Assembly: GCA_018398805.1 (NCBI GenBank) | Contig: JAGFBZ010001970.1 | Span: forward strand, 1,537,501 to 1,601,500 | Direction: 5' to 3' | DNA from: Hirundichthys speculiger | Taxonomy: Eukaryota > Chordata > Actinopteri > Beloniformes > Exocoetidae | Length of the DNA: 64,000 nt | Part shown: piece after piece, positions 11,053-24,130 of the stretch | Numbering within the stretch: position 1 is the stretch's first letter | Layout: every line of letters begins with the position of its first letter | The notes under the pieces: generated by a model | Database searches by the model: none | Told to the model about the DNA's origin: nothing | Seen by the model: the letters and a program-made list of their open reading frames with translations, nothing else | Translations under genes and position numbers: made by a program

Positions 11053-14000
11053 ATTGTTATTTGCCAACTTCACTTCATTTGTTAAAACATATGAATTTTT
11101 TTTTGCATTTCAGGCTTAGGCCTTTTCCTTTTTGAATTAATGCTGCCAACACAGAAATGTAGCTGACCTTTATCGGGGGCACTGATACAACCCTAAACCA
11201 TCACAGACTCTGGGTTTTGGACTTGATGCTCTTTTTATTGTCCATCCAGATCACACAGTAGCTATTTCTTCATTAAAAAAATAAATAAAATAATATCTCA
11301 CCTCAATACACACTACCACTGTGTTGTGGCCCATCTCGGATGCCTCTGAACCCAAAGACGTCTGCTCTGCCTCTGGGTAATGTTAACATAAGGTTTTGTT
11401 TTGCACATTAAGTTTTAAGTGGCCTTTGTGAAATTAGCTTATGAAAAGTAATTGATTTGGCCACATAGTTATAGCATGCTCCTGATCAATGAGGCACTTT
11501 GAAGGAGTGTTGGCTGGGGGTTTGGAGATGACAGGTGTTACTTACCAAAATGGAAATACTCCGCTCATCTTTACTTCTCAAAGACTTTTCATGGATTCTG
11601 TTTTTGTAACAAATCATTACAGTCACCTGTTGACATTAGCTCTTTGAGATAACGTCTTTCTTCCATTAATTTCATTATTTCTGTTGTACCAACTTCTTAT
11701 CAGATTGTGTTGGAGGTCTGAAATGGAACAATTGATGTATGTGAACAAATGAGATGGATGAAATAAAAGAAAGTGGCCAAAAAAAAAAGGGGAAAAAATA
11801 TGTTAAGCTCATCCTGTCTCCAAAGAAAAGTCAAAGCGAATTTCCGAATTGCTGCATAATTTTCATTCTCAATCTTCATTTGGTTTTATCTTTATCTAAT
11901 TTTGGGTTATAATTCTAAAAAAGATTTGGGCAGTTGTGGGAAACCATGTTTATCCAGTAATCATTGGTAAAATCTGAAAGTTAAACAGTGACTTTGATGG
12001 ACAGAAACCTGCTTCCACTGGCTTTTCAGCAGTGAGAGCAGGAATGGTAATGAGTGTTTGAGAAACTTAAGCACGCCCCCTGAATAAATATACGGCAGGG
12101 CCCCTTTCTGCTGACCTTTATGTCCTACTGCTTAATTACTGTTTCTTTTTTTCTTTTTTTTGAGAAGAAAAGCTGCTGAAATACGAGGTGGACAAAGGCA
12201 AAGGGTGAAAAGAGGAAGAAAACATAACTGAAGGCAAATTTCATATCATAAATAGACCTAAAAAATCCATTTATCTTACGTGACTGTGTCACTGCTCTTA
12301 TCCTTATAATAATGAATATTAATAATGAATTGGGTGGGAGAGGTGTGTAATAGGGGAGAGTCACAGAAAGGTTGAGGTGGACTGAACTTTACCTTATGAA
12401 TCATCTGCAATTTGGTGGAGAATTGAGACTTCAAATGAGCGTGCTCGGTGCATGAGAAGGGCGGGGTTCCAGTAATAAGAACATCAGAGTGTGTGCTAGC
12501 GGGGAGCCGCTGTCTTACACCGATAAGTGGAGGGGCAGTCTGTGGGGGGAGATGGAGGGGAGCAAGAGGTGGGCAGTGACAGATTTAAAACTGGCCAATT
12601 TACACCTGCCTTTAACATACTTTTATTGTGATCTGACCGTGTGCACATGTACCAAATTCACACCTGGGATCAGAATGCATCTCCACACACATCTCAAGTG
12701 ACCAATTATTATTGGTTCTTACCTCTCTGCTCTTCTATGCAAATTAACGCATAAATCATTCCCATTTGCAGAGACAACATGCGTTGTTTTTCAAATGGGG
12801 CATCCAGCAGTGCACCTTCCATGTCAACTAGAAGATGAAGTCGGTGGGGGGAGCTTTTAAAAATCCGTCTCTCTCATTGAGAATCAGCTGCAAAGCCACA
12901 ATTTTAGATTACTCTGAGGGAGACACATATGTCAACAAATGTAAAGAGTGGTTATTATTGGTCTGTTTCGACTCGGGGTGACCGTTGTTTCATGTCGCTT
13001 TAGTCTTTAATACACACGTTGTTCAATTTTCTGTAGTATGTACAGACGTGAAAAAAGTGTACCTAAAGCAACATCTCAGACTGTTGGAAAAAACAAATAA
13101 AAAAACTCATTGTGTAAGGCTTTTTGAAAGGATACCCAGAAGAAAGCCGGTTTTCTCTAAAGTGAACGTGGCAGTACAGCTTAGGTTTGCAAAGTTGCTT
13201 CTGAGCACACAAAAGGTTTTCTGCAATAACGTTATTTAGACAGACAAGACCAAAGTGGAGATGTGTGATCATAACACACGTAGCACATTTTGTGAGGCAT
13301 GTGAGGACAAACATCTCATACCAGCTGACACGCACAGCGGTGGAGGAGTGATGATCTGTGTGACCAAGATTCTCCTGCAAAAGAGATTTTCATCTTGAGA
13401 TTTACAAAAGCAAAAAGCAATTACAAACTACTGTCATCGACGTAAGACAGCTGGAGTGCTGTTGACCTCCAGTCAGTGATGACTGATGTGAAGCCAAGAC
13501 TATACCAGTTAGTGAAGGAGAAAAGAGAGCAGAGACAAAAGACAAAGCTCTTGATTTACCAGCTGATCTACATTTCAACCCTCACGGATGGTCATGAATT
13601 GTAAGAATAATATTGCAAATAGGAGCTGAAATGATATTTCGAAAGGAGCCAGTTCAGTTGGTTTGAGCATTTTATTAGGATGCCGACTCTCCAAGAGAAG
13701 AGTTTTGGACTTATCCTCCCTGAAGGAGGCTTCAGAGCAGACCCGAGAGAGATTATTGGAGGTAAAAGAGGTGGCTAAGGTGCAGGATTTCAGTGCGTCT
13801 CTGCTCAGGTTGTTTTCCCACCTACTTTACTGTACAGAAAACAACATTCACAATTGACTGTAAAATGCAAATATCCTTCCATTCTTCTGTGTTTTTCTTC
13901 CTAACCGATTCCTCTTTCCTTTCCTCTTGAGAACTGTCTGTTACATCCCGGAGTGATTGCCGATGAAGCTCTCCCCACAGACACTGCAGTTGTGCTGCTT

Positions 14001-16030
14001 CAGCGTCAGTTTTAAAAAAATCATTTCTTAATCAGATCAAAAGTCCAAAGAAAACTGTTGTTGTAAAATAAAAACCTCACTCTGGGTATTGACTGAAAGA
14101 GCGAGATCACAAATACAAGCTCATATTGATAATGAGTTACTGAGTTAATCAAGCCATGTAATCAGTAGTGTCCCACATAAAAGTGATAATGATATTCCCA
14201 TAATCAAGCAGGCCTGATTCACAGCTGCACTTATGGCTGCTTGCCTGTGATTGGTTCAGCCAAGATGCATGTCAATGCCGGGCATAAACTGCGCCTGAGG
14301 CAAGCCAGCGAGCAAAGTGCACCGGCTGAATTTGAACTGGACTCTTCTGAACTCGCTGTGCTGAAGTCCTGCCTGTATTTCACAGCTCGGAGAACTTGGT
14401 GCGCTCCACATCACCGCACAAACACCGGATGGTATAATTCATATTTTGCAGACAGTCTGGGTGAGTCACATGGCACTCACAGGTGTTACACCGGTTTATT
14501 AGTCAGCTAATTGCCATCCAGAGTCATATTAGTGAGGCTGGGTTTTTTTTCTTCGCTTTCTCCTCTTCCCATCGCATTTGTTAGGTAGTGATGTTTCACA
14601 GGAAACATATAACAGTGCCTTGGCACATTACATTGGGAAATTTCATTCCTCATTATCACATTGGGACCTATTAAAAGAAGACCTGATTTATAGTTTTGAC
14701 ATTTGAAGTTGACTTATATAATTACAGCAGCTGATTGATGACTGTTGGTAGAGTACATACTGTTCCATTTGATTGCACGATATAGTCTTTGTCTGGACTG
14801 TGTTATTAAATAAGACTGCTGAGAGGGTGAATGACAGGCAGGTCAGAAAGGTGTTGCATCATTCCACAGATGACAGTTTACAGCTGTCATCTTGTGCTGC
14901 AGCGTCTGGGGATGGATAGTGCAAAGAAATCAGGTGGAACAGGTGCTGGGTTTTCATTCTGCTGTATCTTGATTTTTTTTTTCTTGTCACTTTTGTATAT
15001 TAGCGAACTAAACTACCCCATCAACTTCCTTTGTGCTTAAGTTTTTTTTTTTGTTTGTTTTATTTAATGCTATTTTAAAGAACAGAGCACTAACAAGAAG
15101 AAAACTAAACCTAAATGTTACTATAACATGTTTTGTACGATTTTTATTATTACTTTGGGTATGTTGGCATGTTTGTACTTGAAGCCGTGTGCTTCAGTCT
15201 TAATTCAATGGTGATGTTTAGATACTATGGGCCCGATGGAACACATTGGAGAAGCTGTATATGACACAGAATAAAGCATTCATATACAGTTGATACCTTT
15301 TTATTTTGATACTCTTTGCGAAATACTTGTGATGTGTTAGAGGATCTGGTTTTGATGTGTTTGCAGCACCCACACTCACATGTCACAGCTGCCCCAGTTA
15401 GTCAACGAGTCAGTCAGTCAGCCAGAGTTGTTGACTAAATTAATAAAAGATGCTTTAGTTTTCTTTCTAATGGGAATAGAGGCTTGTCACTCAAGGCTCA
15501 GTCAACCTCCTTATATACTTGTTATCATCTTCGCACCTACCAAAGCCTGGAGGCAAGAAACTCAGCCACGGTTTATTTAGTAGATTTTCAGTGTTTGGTT
15601 ATGAAGTTTTAGTGTTGCAGTCTTGTGAAAGTGGGGCATTGAGAGTAATGGCATCTCATTTATTTGAAGGTGACTGAGGTTGAAAAACAGGCTTCAGCAA
15701 AATATGAGATTTAAAAATCATCTAAAAATAAAACAAGGCAACATATCAGCCTAAAAGGTGTTATTAAAAATCTTAATTGTCACAGTTCTGTTTTTTCAAC
15801 CTATTTTTTAAATTATTCTTCTCAGTTATTTTAGTTATGTTCAGCGCATGCAACTGATTCCTGCAGGTAAACATTCAACTAGACTGAAAATGGCCAGCGT
15901 GCTCTGCACATGCTCAGCAGTTCCCACGCCAGGCTTTGAGGAAGTCACAGAATAAACTGGAAGACATAAGATGCACCCAGCAATAAGTCTGTCCAGTTCA
16001 CTGCTGGCCATTGTTTCAATATACTGCTGC
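11053..16030. other. Intronic DNA without a recognised gene
   Basis: Mostly AT-rich with short A/T runs (11763-11790, 12144-12160). 14215-14470 is richer in GC, contains an inverted CCAAT box (gattgg near 14248), an open frame from 14241, and ggtgagtcac at 14459-14468 that would make a good splice donor; see the finding. gtcagtcagtcagccag at about 15408-15424 is a tiny tandem repeat. No family recognised elsewhere. Confidence 0.4.
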
Positions 16031-16079
16031 CATCCATCCATCCATCCATCCATCCATCCATCCATCCATCCATCCATCC
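16031..16079. repeat. (CATC)n microsatellite
   Basis: Twelve uninterrupted CATC units. The Met-Asp-Gly-Trp and Ile-His-Pro-Ser peptides that run across it on the two strands are products of the repeat, not protein. Confidence 0.97.
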
Positions 16080-16414
16080 GAGTCTGGAGGGCTGGTTTAG
16101 TGTTTTTGGTTTTTTCTGGGTTTTCTTTGTTACTTTTTGTTGAGTTCTGTTCTGTTTTACTGTGTCTGATTGTCTGCACCTTGTTTACTCCAGTCTATTT
16201 AAGTCATATCTTTTCCATTTTTCCTTGCCGGTTCATCTGTTTTCATCCCGTCTCTTTTGGCTCCTTTAGTTTTACTCTTGTATTGCCTGGATTTGCTTTA
16301 CTGAAGAAACTGCACTGTAGAGAATAAAGAATTTTTCTTTTTTTTTTTTTTTTTTTTTTTTATTCCTGCCCCCGTTTCCTGCATTGGGGTCCACAACTCC
16401 ACAAAATCATAACA
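16080..16414 (+). mobile_element. LTR-like repeat family, copy 1
   Basis: The segment is T-rich and contains gattgtctgcacct (about 16168), a TATA-like ctatttaagtc (about 16194), a polyadenylation signal aataaag (about 16323), a T run (16339-16361), then the end motif ctgcattggggtccacaac and a terminus CATAACA at 16414. The same ordered blocks occur at 63549-63830 and, reversed, at 51006-51200. The order of promoter-like box, poly(A) signal and CA terminus suggests an LTR or LTR-derived repeat; no internal coding region is attached. The left boundary is lost in the adjoining microsatellite. Confidence 0.5.
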
Positions 16415-16487
16415 TCCATTATCTATTCTCATTTATTCCTGTTCAGGGTCACGGGGATCTGCTGGAACCCATCCCAGAGCTTAGATT
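16415..16487 (+). mobile_element. Fragment of a widespread teleost dispersed repeat
   Basis: Reads tccattatctattctcattt, then gttcagggtcacggggatct and ggaacccatcccagag. This matches the common fish string of the form 'tccatccattttct .. cagggtcgcgggg .. ctggagcctatcccag'. It is short and degenerate. A related piece lies at 32465-32620. I know the string as a repeat but not its class with certainty. Confidence 0.5.
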
Positions 16488-16701
16488 TTATCCGAAAAGA
16501 AAAAAACAATAACAACAACAAAAAAATGTTCCAGATTTCTTTGTTTGTTTGCCATTTGTGCACAAACAGTCCAGGCACACAGGAATTCTTGTACATTCTC
16601 TGGAGTCAAGTAAAGCAAAAAGCCAAAGAAAAACATCCAGTCTAAATGTAGAAAGTATTTACGCCTTGTACAAGAGTAATGAAAACAAAATAGAAAAAAA
16701 A

Positions 16702-16800
16702 TTAGGGCTGGGCAACATTAAAAATTTTCAATCACGATTAATCGCATTGTATACGCAAAATTAAAAATGCACTTTTATTTAAATGTTCTGCTGCCATATG
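16702..16800 (+). mobile_element. DNA-transposon-like end (TTAGGGCTGGGCAA)
   Basis: The string ttagggctgggcaacatt followed by ttttcaatcacgattaatcg is a familiar vertebrate/fish repeat start (TAGGGCTGGGCAA..AATCG.GATTAATCGCA). No matching opposite end was seen, so this is a partial copy. Confidence 0.42.
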
Positions 16801-17667
16801 AACTAAAGTGCCATAACATTTGTTGTTCAAACACTTTTAACATCAGCACTTGTCAGTAACACATATTTAATGTAAATCTCATCTTAGATGTCTATCTGAG
16901 GTGTTACCATACCAGACAGTGATGCCTGTAGCGAGGAGACTCGGTAGCACATACAGTCGTTGGTGCTGTTGAGTAAAAATTAAGCTGTGCTGTACCGTTA
17001 AAAATACCTTTTGGTGTTTAACTGCACATTGTGTTTGGAGGAACTGATAAGGGATTCACCAGTGAAATGGGTGCCTGCAGGGGGCTACTGTTTACTGAAA
17101 GAAAGTCTTAAGTCAAGGTTGTCAAGAGTGAAGCTACAGGGTCAGTATTTTAATGGGTGAGGAAGGCGCTGGACAAGCGACTTGGCCAGCTTAACCTCAA
17201 GCTTTCCAAGACTGTCTGTGTATTTAGCTTCTGCATGCAGAGCTCATCTACTTATCTTAATCTATACACGCTGTCTGTCTATACTTCCATTGTTGAACTG
17301 ATTAAAGAAAAGAACGGCAACATAAATCTCATTACAGCTCATTATAATGCTGGTGTTCAAATGCCTTTGTCTTCCTTAGAGTTCTTCCTTTCTGAAAACA
17401 GCTGTCAGTCATTATCTTTTCAAGTCAAGTTTCTTCAGCTCACAACCTTTATCTCTCTGTTCCCCTGCGATTGATTTTCTTTTTTTTTCATACCAAGAGC
17501 GAGGGATGGTGAGGGAATTTAAAAGCATCAGAAATCACTTACAGATTGCTGAGTGTACACTTCACACAAACCAAGTTCACTGTGTGTAGACCACAGAGAG
17601 GTGTAGCCAGAATATTCATGCGGTCCATCTAATTTATGTCTCTATTCACTGTTAAATATGCGTGCAA

Positions 17668-17670
<3 letters not shown>

Positions 17671-17699
<29 letters not shown>
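17671..17699. repeat. (TG)n microsatellite
   Basis: Fourteen TG units, 29 bases, followed by tata. Confidence 0.97.
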
Positions 17700-17703
<4 letters not shown>

Positions 17704-18663
17704 CCTGTGCCTGTGTGCATACAAACACATCACTCTCGGTAAAAAGTCTAAAATTAATATCCAGCTTTGAGACTTTGCTTCTGCTGACCAGCAACTTTGT
17801 TGGTTAAATCTCCCAAAAGAAAATTTCAACCTCCTCTTTATCTCTTTTAAAGCTGAGGAGTTATCAAAAAAAAAAAAAAAAAAAAAAGTTGCCAGTTTGT
17901 AATTTACTAATCTGGACCAGGTCTACCTGTCCTGCCACTTCGTCGTTGGTTTTCCGGCTGGAATGCTGCATATGCATGAATAAATGTGTAACATTTTCAG
18001 GGTTACATTTGTCGCTTATAGGAAACTGTATTTATGTAATGCAGCTACTGTAGCTCCTGCAGCGTTTCTTTCTCAATATGGGGAAGTATTTTTGTCCTAA
18101 TGTGAGACTGACAGTTCCAGGGGCTGTGCCAGAGCCTGGTTACAAATCACCAGACGGGAGGTGACAGCTGAGATTAACTCAGCAGAAACACTTCTGCTGT
18201 ACCTTTACACTGTCACTGAGTTTGCTTTCCTGCTTACTCATAGAACAAACATCCTGGGGGGGTGGGGTCCCAAAGTTATGTTTATTGATGGAGGAAGAAA
18301 AGTTTTTTTTTTATTTCATTTTATTGTAGTTATTTGAAGCAACTGCACTGCCTAAACAATAGTAACGATGGGATTCATCATCTCACTGCACTCATGCAGC
18401 CTCGGGGTTTCTTTTGCAATGAGCAGTGTTAATTAGTTTGACCTGTGTCCCAGTACGTGCAAAAACTCTATTATGCAATTATGTTTGCCTCATTTTCTCG
18501 TGCGTACTTGTTGATTTACTCACCATTGTCGTTGTTTCTGTAGTCTTGCTCATCTTTACTATCAGGATTTAACAATTGCCTTCCTGTCTGAAGAAAATCT
18601 CATTTCACCTCTCTGACTGTTCGGCAAACTGATTGAATTATTCGTTCTATTATTATTATCGTT

Positions 18664-18693
18664 CCCCCCACCCACCCACCCACACACACACAC
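18664..18693. repeat. Compound (CCCA)n(CA)n microsatellite
   Basis: A short C run passes into CCCA units and then CA units. Simple-sequence DNA. Confidence 0.95.
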
Positions 18694-20591
18694 GGAAGGA
18701 TGCAGACAAGGAACAGCCATTCCAGTATGGTTACGATTCAAACGGCATGTGTCAGCAAGACAAGAGAGAAAAATATTTGTCTAAAAAAGCTTGGTAAAAA
18801 CATTTTGTATCTACATAACATCATCGTTAATCACTTGGAAGACAGGTTTTGGTCATTTCAGTGCAAAAGGGATACTCTGACTCAAGCGTTCACCTTTGTA
18901 AAGCCAACATTTCCAAGAGAGGTGTAAGCCTGTGGTTCTCAAAACCACCTTGTCTGTTGACATTACTATCAATGCTCAGCCTTTACTACACAGACACAAA
19001 AGCCTCCTTTTTCTAGTTCAAGGCACTCTACTGAGTTACAGCTGGAATAATCGCTTTGTCAAGCAGCCTTTAAAAATACGTGTGGACAAAGTTATAAGAA
19101 GGAGGATCTCTTGTTGTTTATTTTAAATTTCTATTTGTTTTTCTAATAGTCCTGTTCTTGTCACGGCTGGATCTCACAGTGTCCTTTACTTTAGACCCAA
19201 TATGTAAAAGGCCTGTTGTTTTTTTGGTTCAGACCTTGGTTTAGTCGGTCAGCAGAGCTTCACTTGATGTTCTGAAATAAAAACCTTTCACTTAACACTG
19301 CTGTGCATGACTTCATCCCGCAGATTATGTCCGACTGACTGGAGGCTGAGAGTAAGAGCTGCTGCTTCAAGGAGAGGGCTCGCCGCTAATCCTCCCACCT
19401 AGATTTGACCACGTTGCTCCATCCGGTCCATAATGTCACATGTCAAGAAATGAGTTGGGAATAAGAATATTCCCGTTTGTGTTAGACATTTTTAAAACAT
19501 TTATGAAATTGGTCTTGAGCTGTAAAGTTTGGAAAAGCTTTAAATTGTGTCAAATGAGCACTAGAAATTCCAGTTTGAGTGTTCTGTTTAATGAGGTACA
19601 CAAGTGTTGGAGAGAGATGTGACCTAAATCAAGAAGTCACTGTGCTATCAACACACTGATGTGATATTTATGCCGTCGGCCTCCCTGAGAGTGCACGCTT
19701 GAGTAGATCTTACTGTGAGTGTGTGAATATACATCGTGCCTTTACTGATATGCATGATTACAAGAATGTATATGCCAGACGCTCTCAGGAGGAGTGCCAC
19801 AGGTCAGTGCACTCTAACCTGAAGTGTACCTTCAGATTTCTAGAAGAGGCAAAACCTTCCACTTTTTTGCAGGAATGAAGAGAGCAGCGATGAACAGCTA
19901 TTAATATGCACCGTCACACTCTGGAGCAGCGTTGCAATTATTCCTTGTCTTTTGGTCCAAGTGGATGTGCTTGTCCATCAGTGTCGTACATTAAAGTGTG
20001 GGAAACCAGAAAAGGCATAATTATTTTTCAGTTAAAAGAGGTCTTAATGAAACATTGAGGTAATGGGGCATGAGACAGAGAGGAACAACGGCAAACAAAG
20101 CAACTGGCTGTAGCTTGTGGGTCTGCTGTGTCATCAACCTGCCCCCTGTGTGTCACTGAGAAAAGGTTTCATTTCCTGGCATTTATTACTCCTTTCCTCT
20201 GTTCTCTTACATCAATATTGCATATGGCCGATGATGACAGTGATATGCCCTCATTGTTCTTTTCTTGTTAAAAGTAAGAAAAATGAAAAAATAAAAAAGT
20301 GATGTAATCCAGGATGATTAAGCCCCAGGTATATGATTTCTTATTCTCAGTGAGCCTTCTGAATGTTAAAATAAGAAAAACATAGGAGCTCTTTTTATGC
20401 TTGTGGCTAAGGTATCATACATCTTTTCTTTTTTTAAACTGTTAGGCTACACCAGTGAATATATGAAATTACACTGGCATGTGTAGGATACACGTTGTAT
20501 TCATGAGGTTCCATCAATTTACCAGCTAGAATGATTATCATTAGCTGAGGGAAAACAGACGCTTCATCACTTCACAAACACAGCTTTGGAA

Positions 20592-20821
20592 TATAAATCA
20601 CACTTCCTCCCGACGGCTGATGCAGTTCGCTGACGTGGACGGATCAAGGTTAAGAGAGGTGGACGAGCAAGAGGAAGACTGGTTTAACACCGAGCTGGGA
20701 AAACTGAAGCTACGGATTTTACTTTAGACAAGACTCACCTCCTCAGACTCCACCGCTTACGTACCTTTGAGCAAGGAAATGAATCTCAAGACCCTCTCAG
20801 AAGTTGTGAGAAAAAACACTG
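20592..20821 (+). promoter_or_regulatory. Possible TATA promoter with first exon and splice donor
   Basis: TATAAAT lies at 20592-20598. About 28 bases on, a small frame opens at 20620 (ATG) and runs 35 codons, hydrophilic and acidic (MQFADVDGSRLREVDEQEED..), to a stop at 20725-20727. A second ATG at 20779 opens a frame (MNLKTLSEVVRKNT) into g/gtgagcaag, a good donor after 20821. The segment is GC-richer than its surroundings. This arrangement fits an internal first exon of an alternative or non-coding transcript, but each element can occur by chance in 59 kb of intron and no acceptor partner is known. Confidence 0.22.
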
Positions 20822-20827
20822 GTGAGC

Positions 20828-22234
20828 AAGTAACTGCAGAGGAAGATGGATGTAAGGGGCAAAAAAGGACAAAATGATAAATAAGATGATGAAAATGTTT
20901 TGTCATTTGTATTAGGAATGTTGTCATTGATGGAAAGATGTCATCACCCCCGCATTATTTCAAGGCACATGTTTTTGCCCCAAGTAAAAGTTCAAATTGG
21001 ATTTTTTTTCTTTCTGTATTTATAGCTAAAACCTACCATATCTTTTGACGTGATGCAATCACAAAAAAAGAAACCTTATTCATTTGTTATGAAAGCATAT
21101 TTCAACATGGTTGAAAGCAAAATATGATTTTTACTCTCTGTGGATATAGATTCATTCTGCTGTCAGTACACTGTGAAGTATGATAAATGTTTTTTGCATG
21201 TATCACTGAACTGATTAAAGTATTTAAGGAGAGGCTTGTGCTCCTGTAAAACAAATAAACTTACGGCACTTGACACCGAGATGATTTTGTCAGGTCATAA
21301 TCACCTCTGAAGCTCTGAGCCGCATTGTGAAGAAAATTCAAATGCTGCCTAAATCAATGTCCTCTCTGAGGCGTTCACTCAGTATTTCCAACAGCTCTAT
21401 GCACATCATTTAACATTTAGTTTAACAGACATCTCCTGATTCATGTCGGCAATTACCTTGTCTGTCATTTGCTTTCAATTAGGAGTTATACATTTATAAT
21501 ACCTGACAAGTGTTAACATTGACAGGTTCAGGCGCATGATGCTCTGCAGAACAGTCACACACAACCCATTAAAAGGAGTCAAGCCTTGATTTGTCCTTCT
21601 GTATTCATGAAAAATTTAAACCACTTAACATCTGTCAAAAATGAATGAACTGGTCTATTTTCAGATATTTAAAAATACTTTGTGCGTGAAACGGGTCCAT
21701 TATTCCTCTGATGCACTGGTAGAACTTATACAAGAAAAATAAATAAATAAAATACAGTGTTGATTTTATTCACATTTAATGGGGTCAGTGATGTTAAGGT
21801 TCACACTGACTGTAGATGTTAACTGTGTATTGCAATCTTTTGCAAAAATGGGAAGTTGACAACATACTCCTTTTACTAGTGCCATGGCTCTGTCAGGTGT
21901 TGTAGACCAGACTCCACTTCAATGCAAAGACTACAGTCCTTAAAATTGTAGCAATTTTAAACACAATATCTAGTTTTTCAACAGTTTTTTTTTACATGTT
22001 TTGAAAGATAAATCACATTATTTTTGTGTCATATACTGTTATATTACATCAAACAAAAATTATTAGGCAAAATCTTGTTCAAATTACAACTACAAACTGT
22101 ATTTTAATTATGGAAAAAAAATGTATTTTTATGAGAAAGCAATTTTCTGTTATTTCACGTATTTTTCTGGTGCCCCAGCTGCCGGAAAATTACTGTTTTT
22201 TTTTAACGATTTTTGTTTTACAGTGTGTGCTGTT
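20828..22234. other. Intronic DNA without a recognised gene
   Basis: AT-rich. Contains short A-rich runs (about 21063, 21738-21751) and no open frame or repeat I recognise. The stretch around 21230-21500 is of mixed composition. Confidence 0.4.
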
Positions 22235-22790
22235 TCTCTGATGTCCTATCCATCCTCATCACTCCCAAAGAGAACGTCAACATTTTACTCTCTCCTACCT
22301 CCAACTCTGCTTCCTGTCTTTTCCTCAGTGCTACAGTCTCTAAACCCACAACATCTCAGGTCTCAACAACGTCTTGTACACTTTTCCTTTCATTCACATT
22401 TTTCTCCAGCTTACACATGTTTCTTTACCTCTTTTCCACACTCTCCATTGCTCAGGACTGTTAAATTAAACAGTACTTCAAATCCTCCACCTACACACAT
22501 GTATTCTGTCTTGCTACGGCTGACCTCCAGAACATACCTCTACCTCTCTTTTCCTTCCACCTGCTTCCTGCTCTCACTACAGATCACAATGTCAACTTCA
22601 AACATCATGGAGATTCCCATCTAACCTTGTCTTTCCAGTCCTGTCCATCACCATAACAACAAGAAGGAGCTCAGACCTGATCCTTGATGCAGTCCCACCT
22701 CCACCTTGAACTTCTCTGTCACACCTACAGCACACCTCATCACTGTCTCCCAGCTCTCATACACGTCCTGTCATGAAACCACACTGCTGT
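22235..22790 (-). mobile_element. Decayed LINE reverse-transcriptase fragment (RTE-like)
   Basis: Read on the minus strand in shifting frames, the segment gives in order: SWETVMRCAVGVTEKF, KVEVGLHQGS, MMFEVDIVICSESRKQVE, EVSRSKTEYMCV, SNGECGKEVKK and LETVALRKRQEAELEVG. These are blocks of the fish RTE-type reverse transcriptase (palm and thumb). The protein would copy element RNA into the genome by target-primed reverse transcription. The copy is dead: several frameshifts and stops separate the blocks, and the catalytic F-A-D-D motif reads F-E-V-D. The 5' part and 3' tail are missing. The + strand open frame of 167 codons over this region (from 22121) is only its antisense shadow. I am sure it is a LINE; the clade is less sure. 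Confidence 0.78.
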
Positions 22791-24127
22791 TCCAACAATG
22801 ACCGATAACAGTTGTGAATTGAATTGTGGCTTCGTGGCGAGTCTCACACCAAACCCACTAAAACAGTCTGTAAGTAGACTCCACTTTGAGATAGAGATGC
22901 AAAAGTACTAATTTTATTTCCTAATTCCATTTTGGATTTTTTTCTTTATCACAACTATAACAACTTTATTGATTTATTTTACGTTTCTTAGTCCTGGATC
23001 CCACTGGGCGTGGCAGTGCTGCAGTCCAGCTTTGCTGTGTTTTTGCTCCAACCTCAGCGTGACCTCAGGTCTCACTGGGACCTTTCAGACACAGAGCCTT
23101 TCAGAGCGCTGTTTGATTGCCTGGATTTGTAATATTACGCATAAGCATGAAAGGTTCGGGTTCATGTGAGTAATCATGTAGTAATCTTCTTGTTTAAAGC
23201 TACATTTCACACCAAATCACATCTTTTTCTGCTATTATACTTATGACAAGAATGACTGGTGTCAAATAAAAGGTGCTTTTCAGCTTCTGAAATGAACCAC
23301 TTCATTTTACCTTTGCTAGCTTCATAGTACTGGGCACGTTTACCACAGTGCTGTTTTTATTAAGAGCTGGATTGAAGATGTTATCCCAGACGTTTCTGTT
23401 CTTATTCCTCTACAGTTTATTTTGAACCTACATATTGTACAGATTCATATCTTTGGGTATTCTGTATTTCCAGTGAAAAGCTTCTGTATTGAAGACATGC
23501 GAATGTGCATGATATGTTTCTGAAAGTGGTCTGAGAGCTAAAAAGGAAACAGAAGACAGAAAAAAAACCATAGTGTTTTTGTCACTCTGCAGTGATGTAT
23601 CTAATGACCCCAGCCCCTCCACCATCCTTTTTTGGTAGCAAGAAATGTTGGAACATGTTGGGGCCATTTCTTTGCAACCATTATCACCAGAACTCACTTA
23701 GAGTTAACTTTTCAGACCCACAACTTTGTGTTTTTCTGATAATCCAAGATAATGAGGTAACTGTACAATTCTAATTGTTAGCCAGTTTTTCTTGGTGAAC
23801 AGTTGGTAGATATGCCGCATTGTTGGGTAACTGAAAAAAAGGGTTCTGAGCAAAATTAATGAATCTTTCTGGAAATTTGGAATTAAGAGTCTCTCTTTGG
23901 CAGCAGATAATCACTTTTTACGGATTGGGTTTTTTAATGGTACTCCAACACTGAATTACTGAAAGCAGATACATTTTGCTTTCATAACTTGGCTGTCCAA
24001 AAAAAAAAAGAAATAACAAAAAAAAAAAGGAAACAACCAACCAAAAACTGTTATTAATAGTCTCATAACCTACCTTTAGCTCTTCCTTTAGTTTTACTAC
24101 AATAAGATAAAAGTGTAAAATAAAAAG
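22791..24127. other. Intronic DNA without a recognised gene
   Basis: Slightly GC-richer around 22985-23110, AT-rich elsewhere, with A-rich runs at 23999-24010 and 24019-24030. No gene or repeat family recognised. Confidence 0.4.
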
Positions 24128-24130
24128 GTG

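Larger units (their letters stand above)
16801..20591. other. Intronic DNA without a recognised gene
   Basis: Contains the two microsatellites listed separately and an A run at 17866-17887. The stretch around 19880-20080 is of high complexity with homeodomain-type TAATTA-like words and could be conserved non-coding sequence, which is only a compositional guess. No coding exon recognised. Confidence 0.4.

Noticed and set aside
15841..16179. 112-codon minus frame with a Met-Asp-Gly-Trp repeat
   Set aside because: Generated by the (CATC)n microsatellite.
22121..22624. 167-codon + strand frame
   Set aside because: Antisense of the decayed LINE reverse transcriptase.
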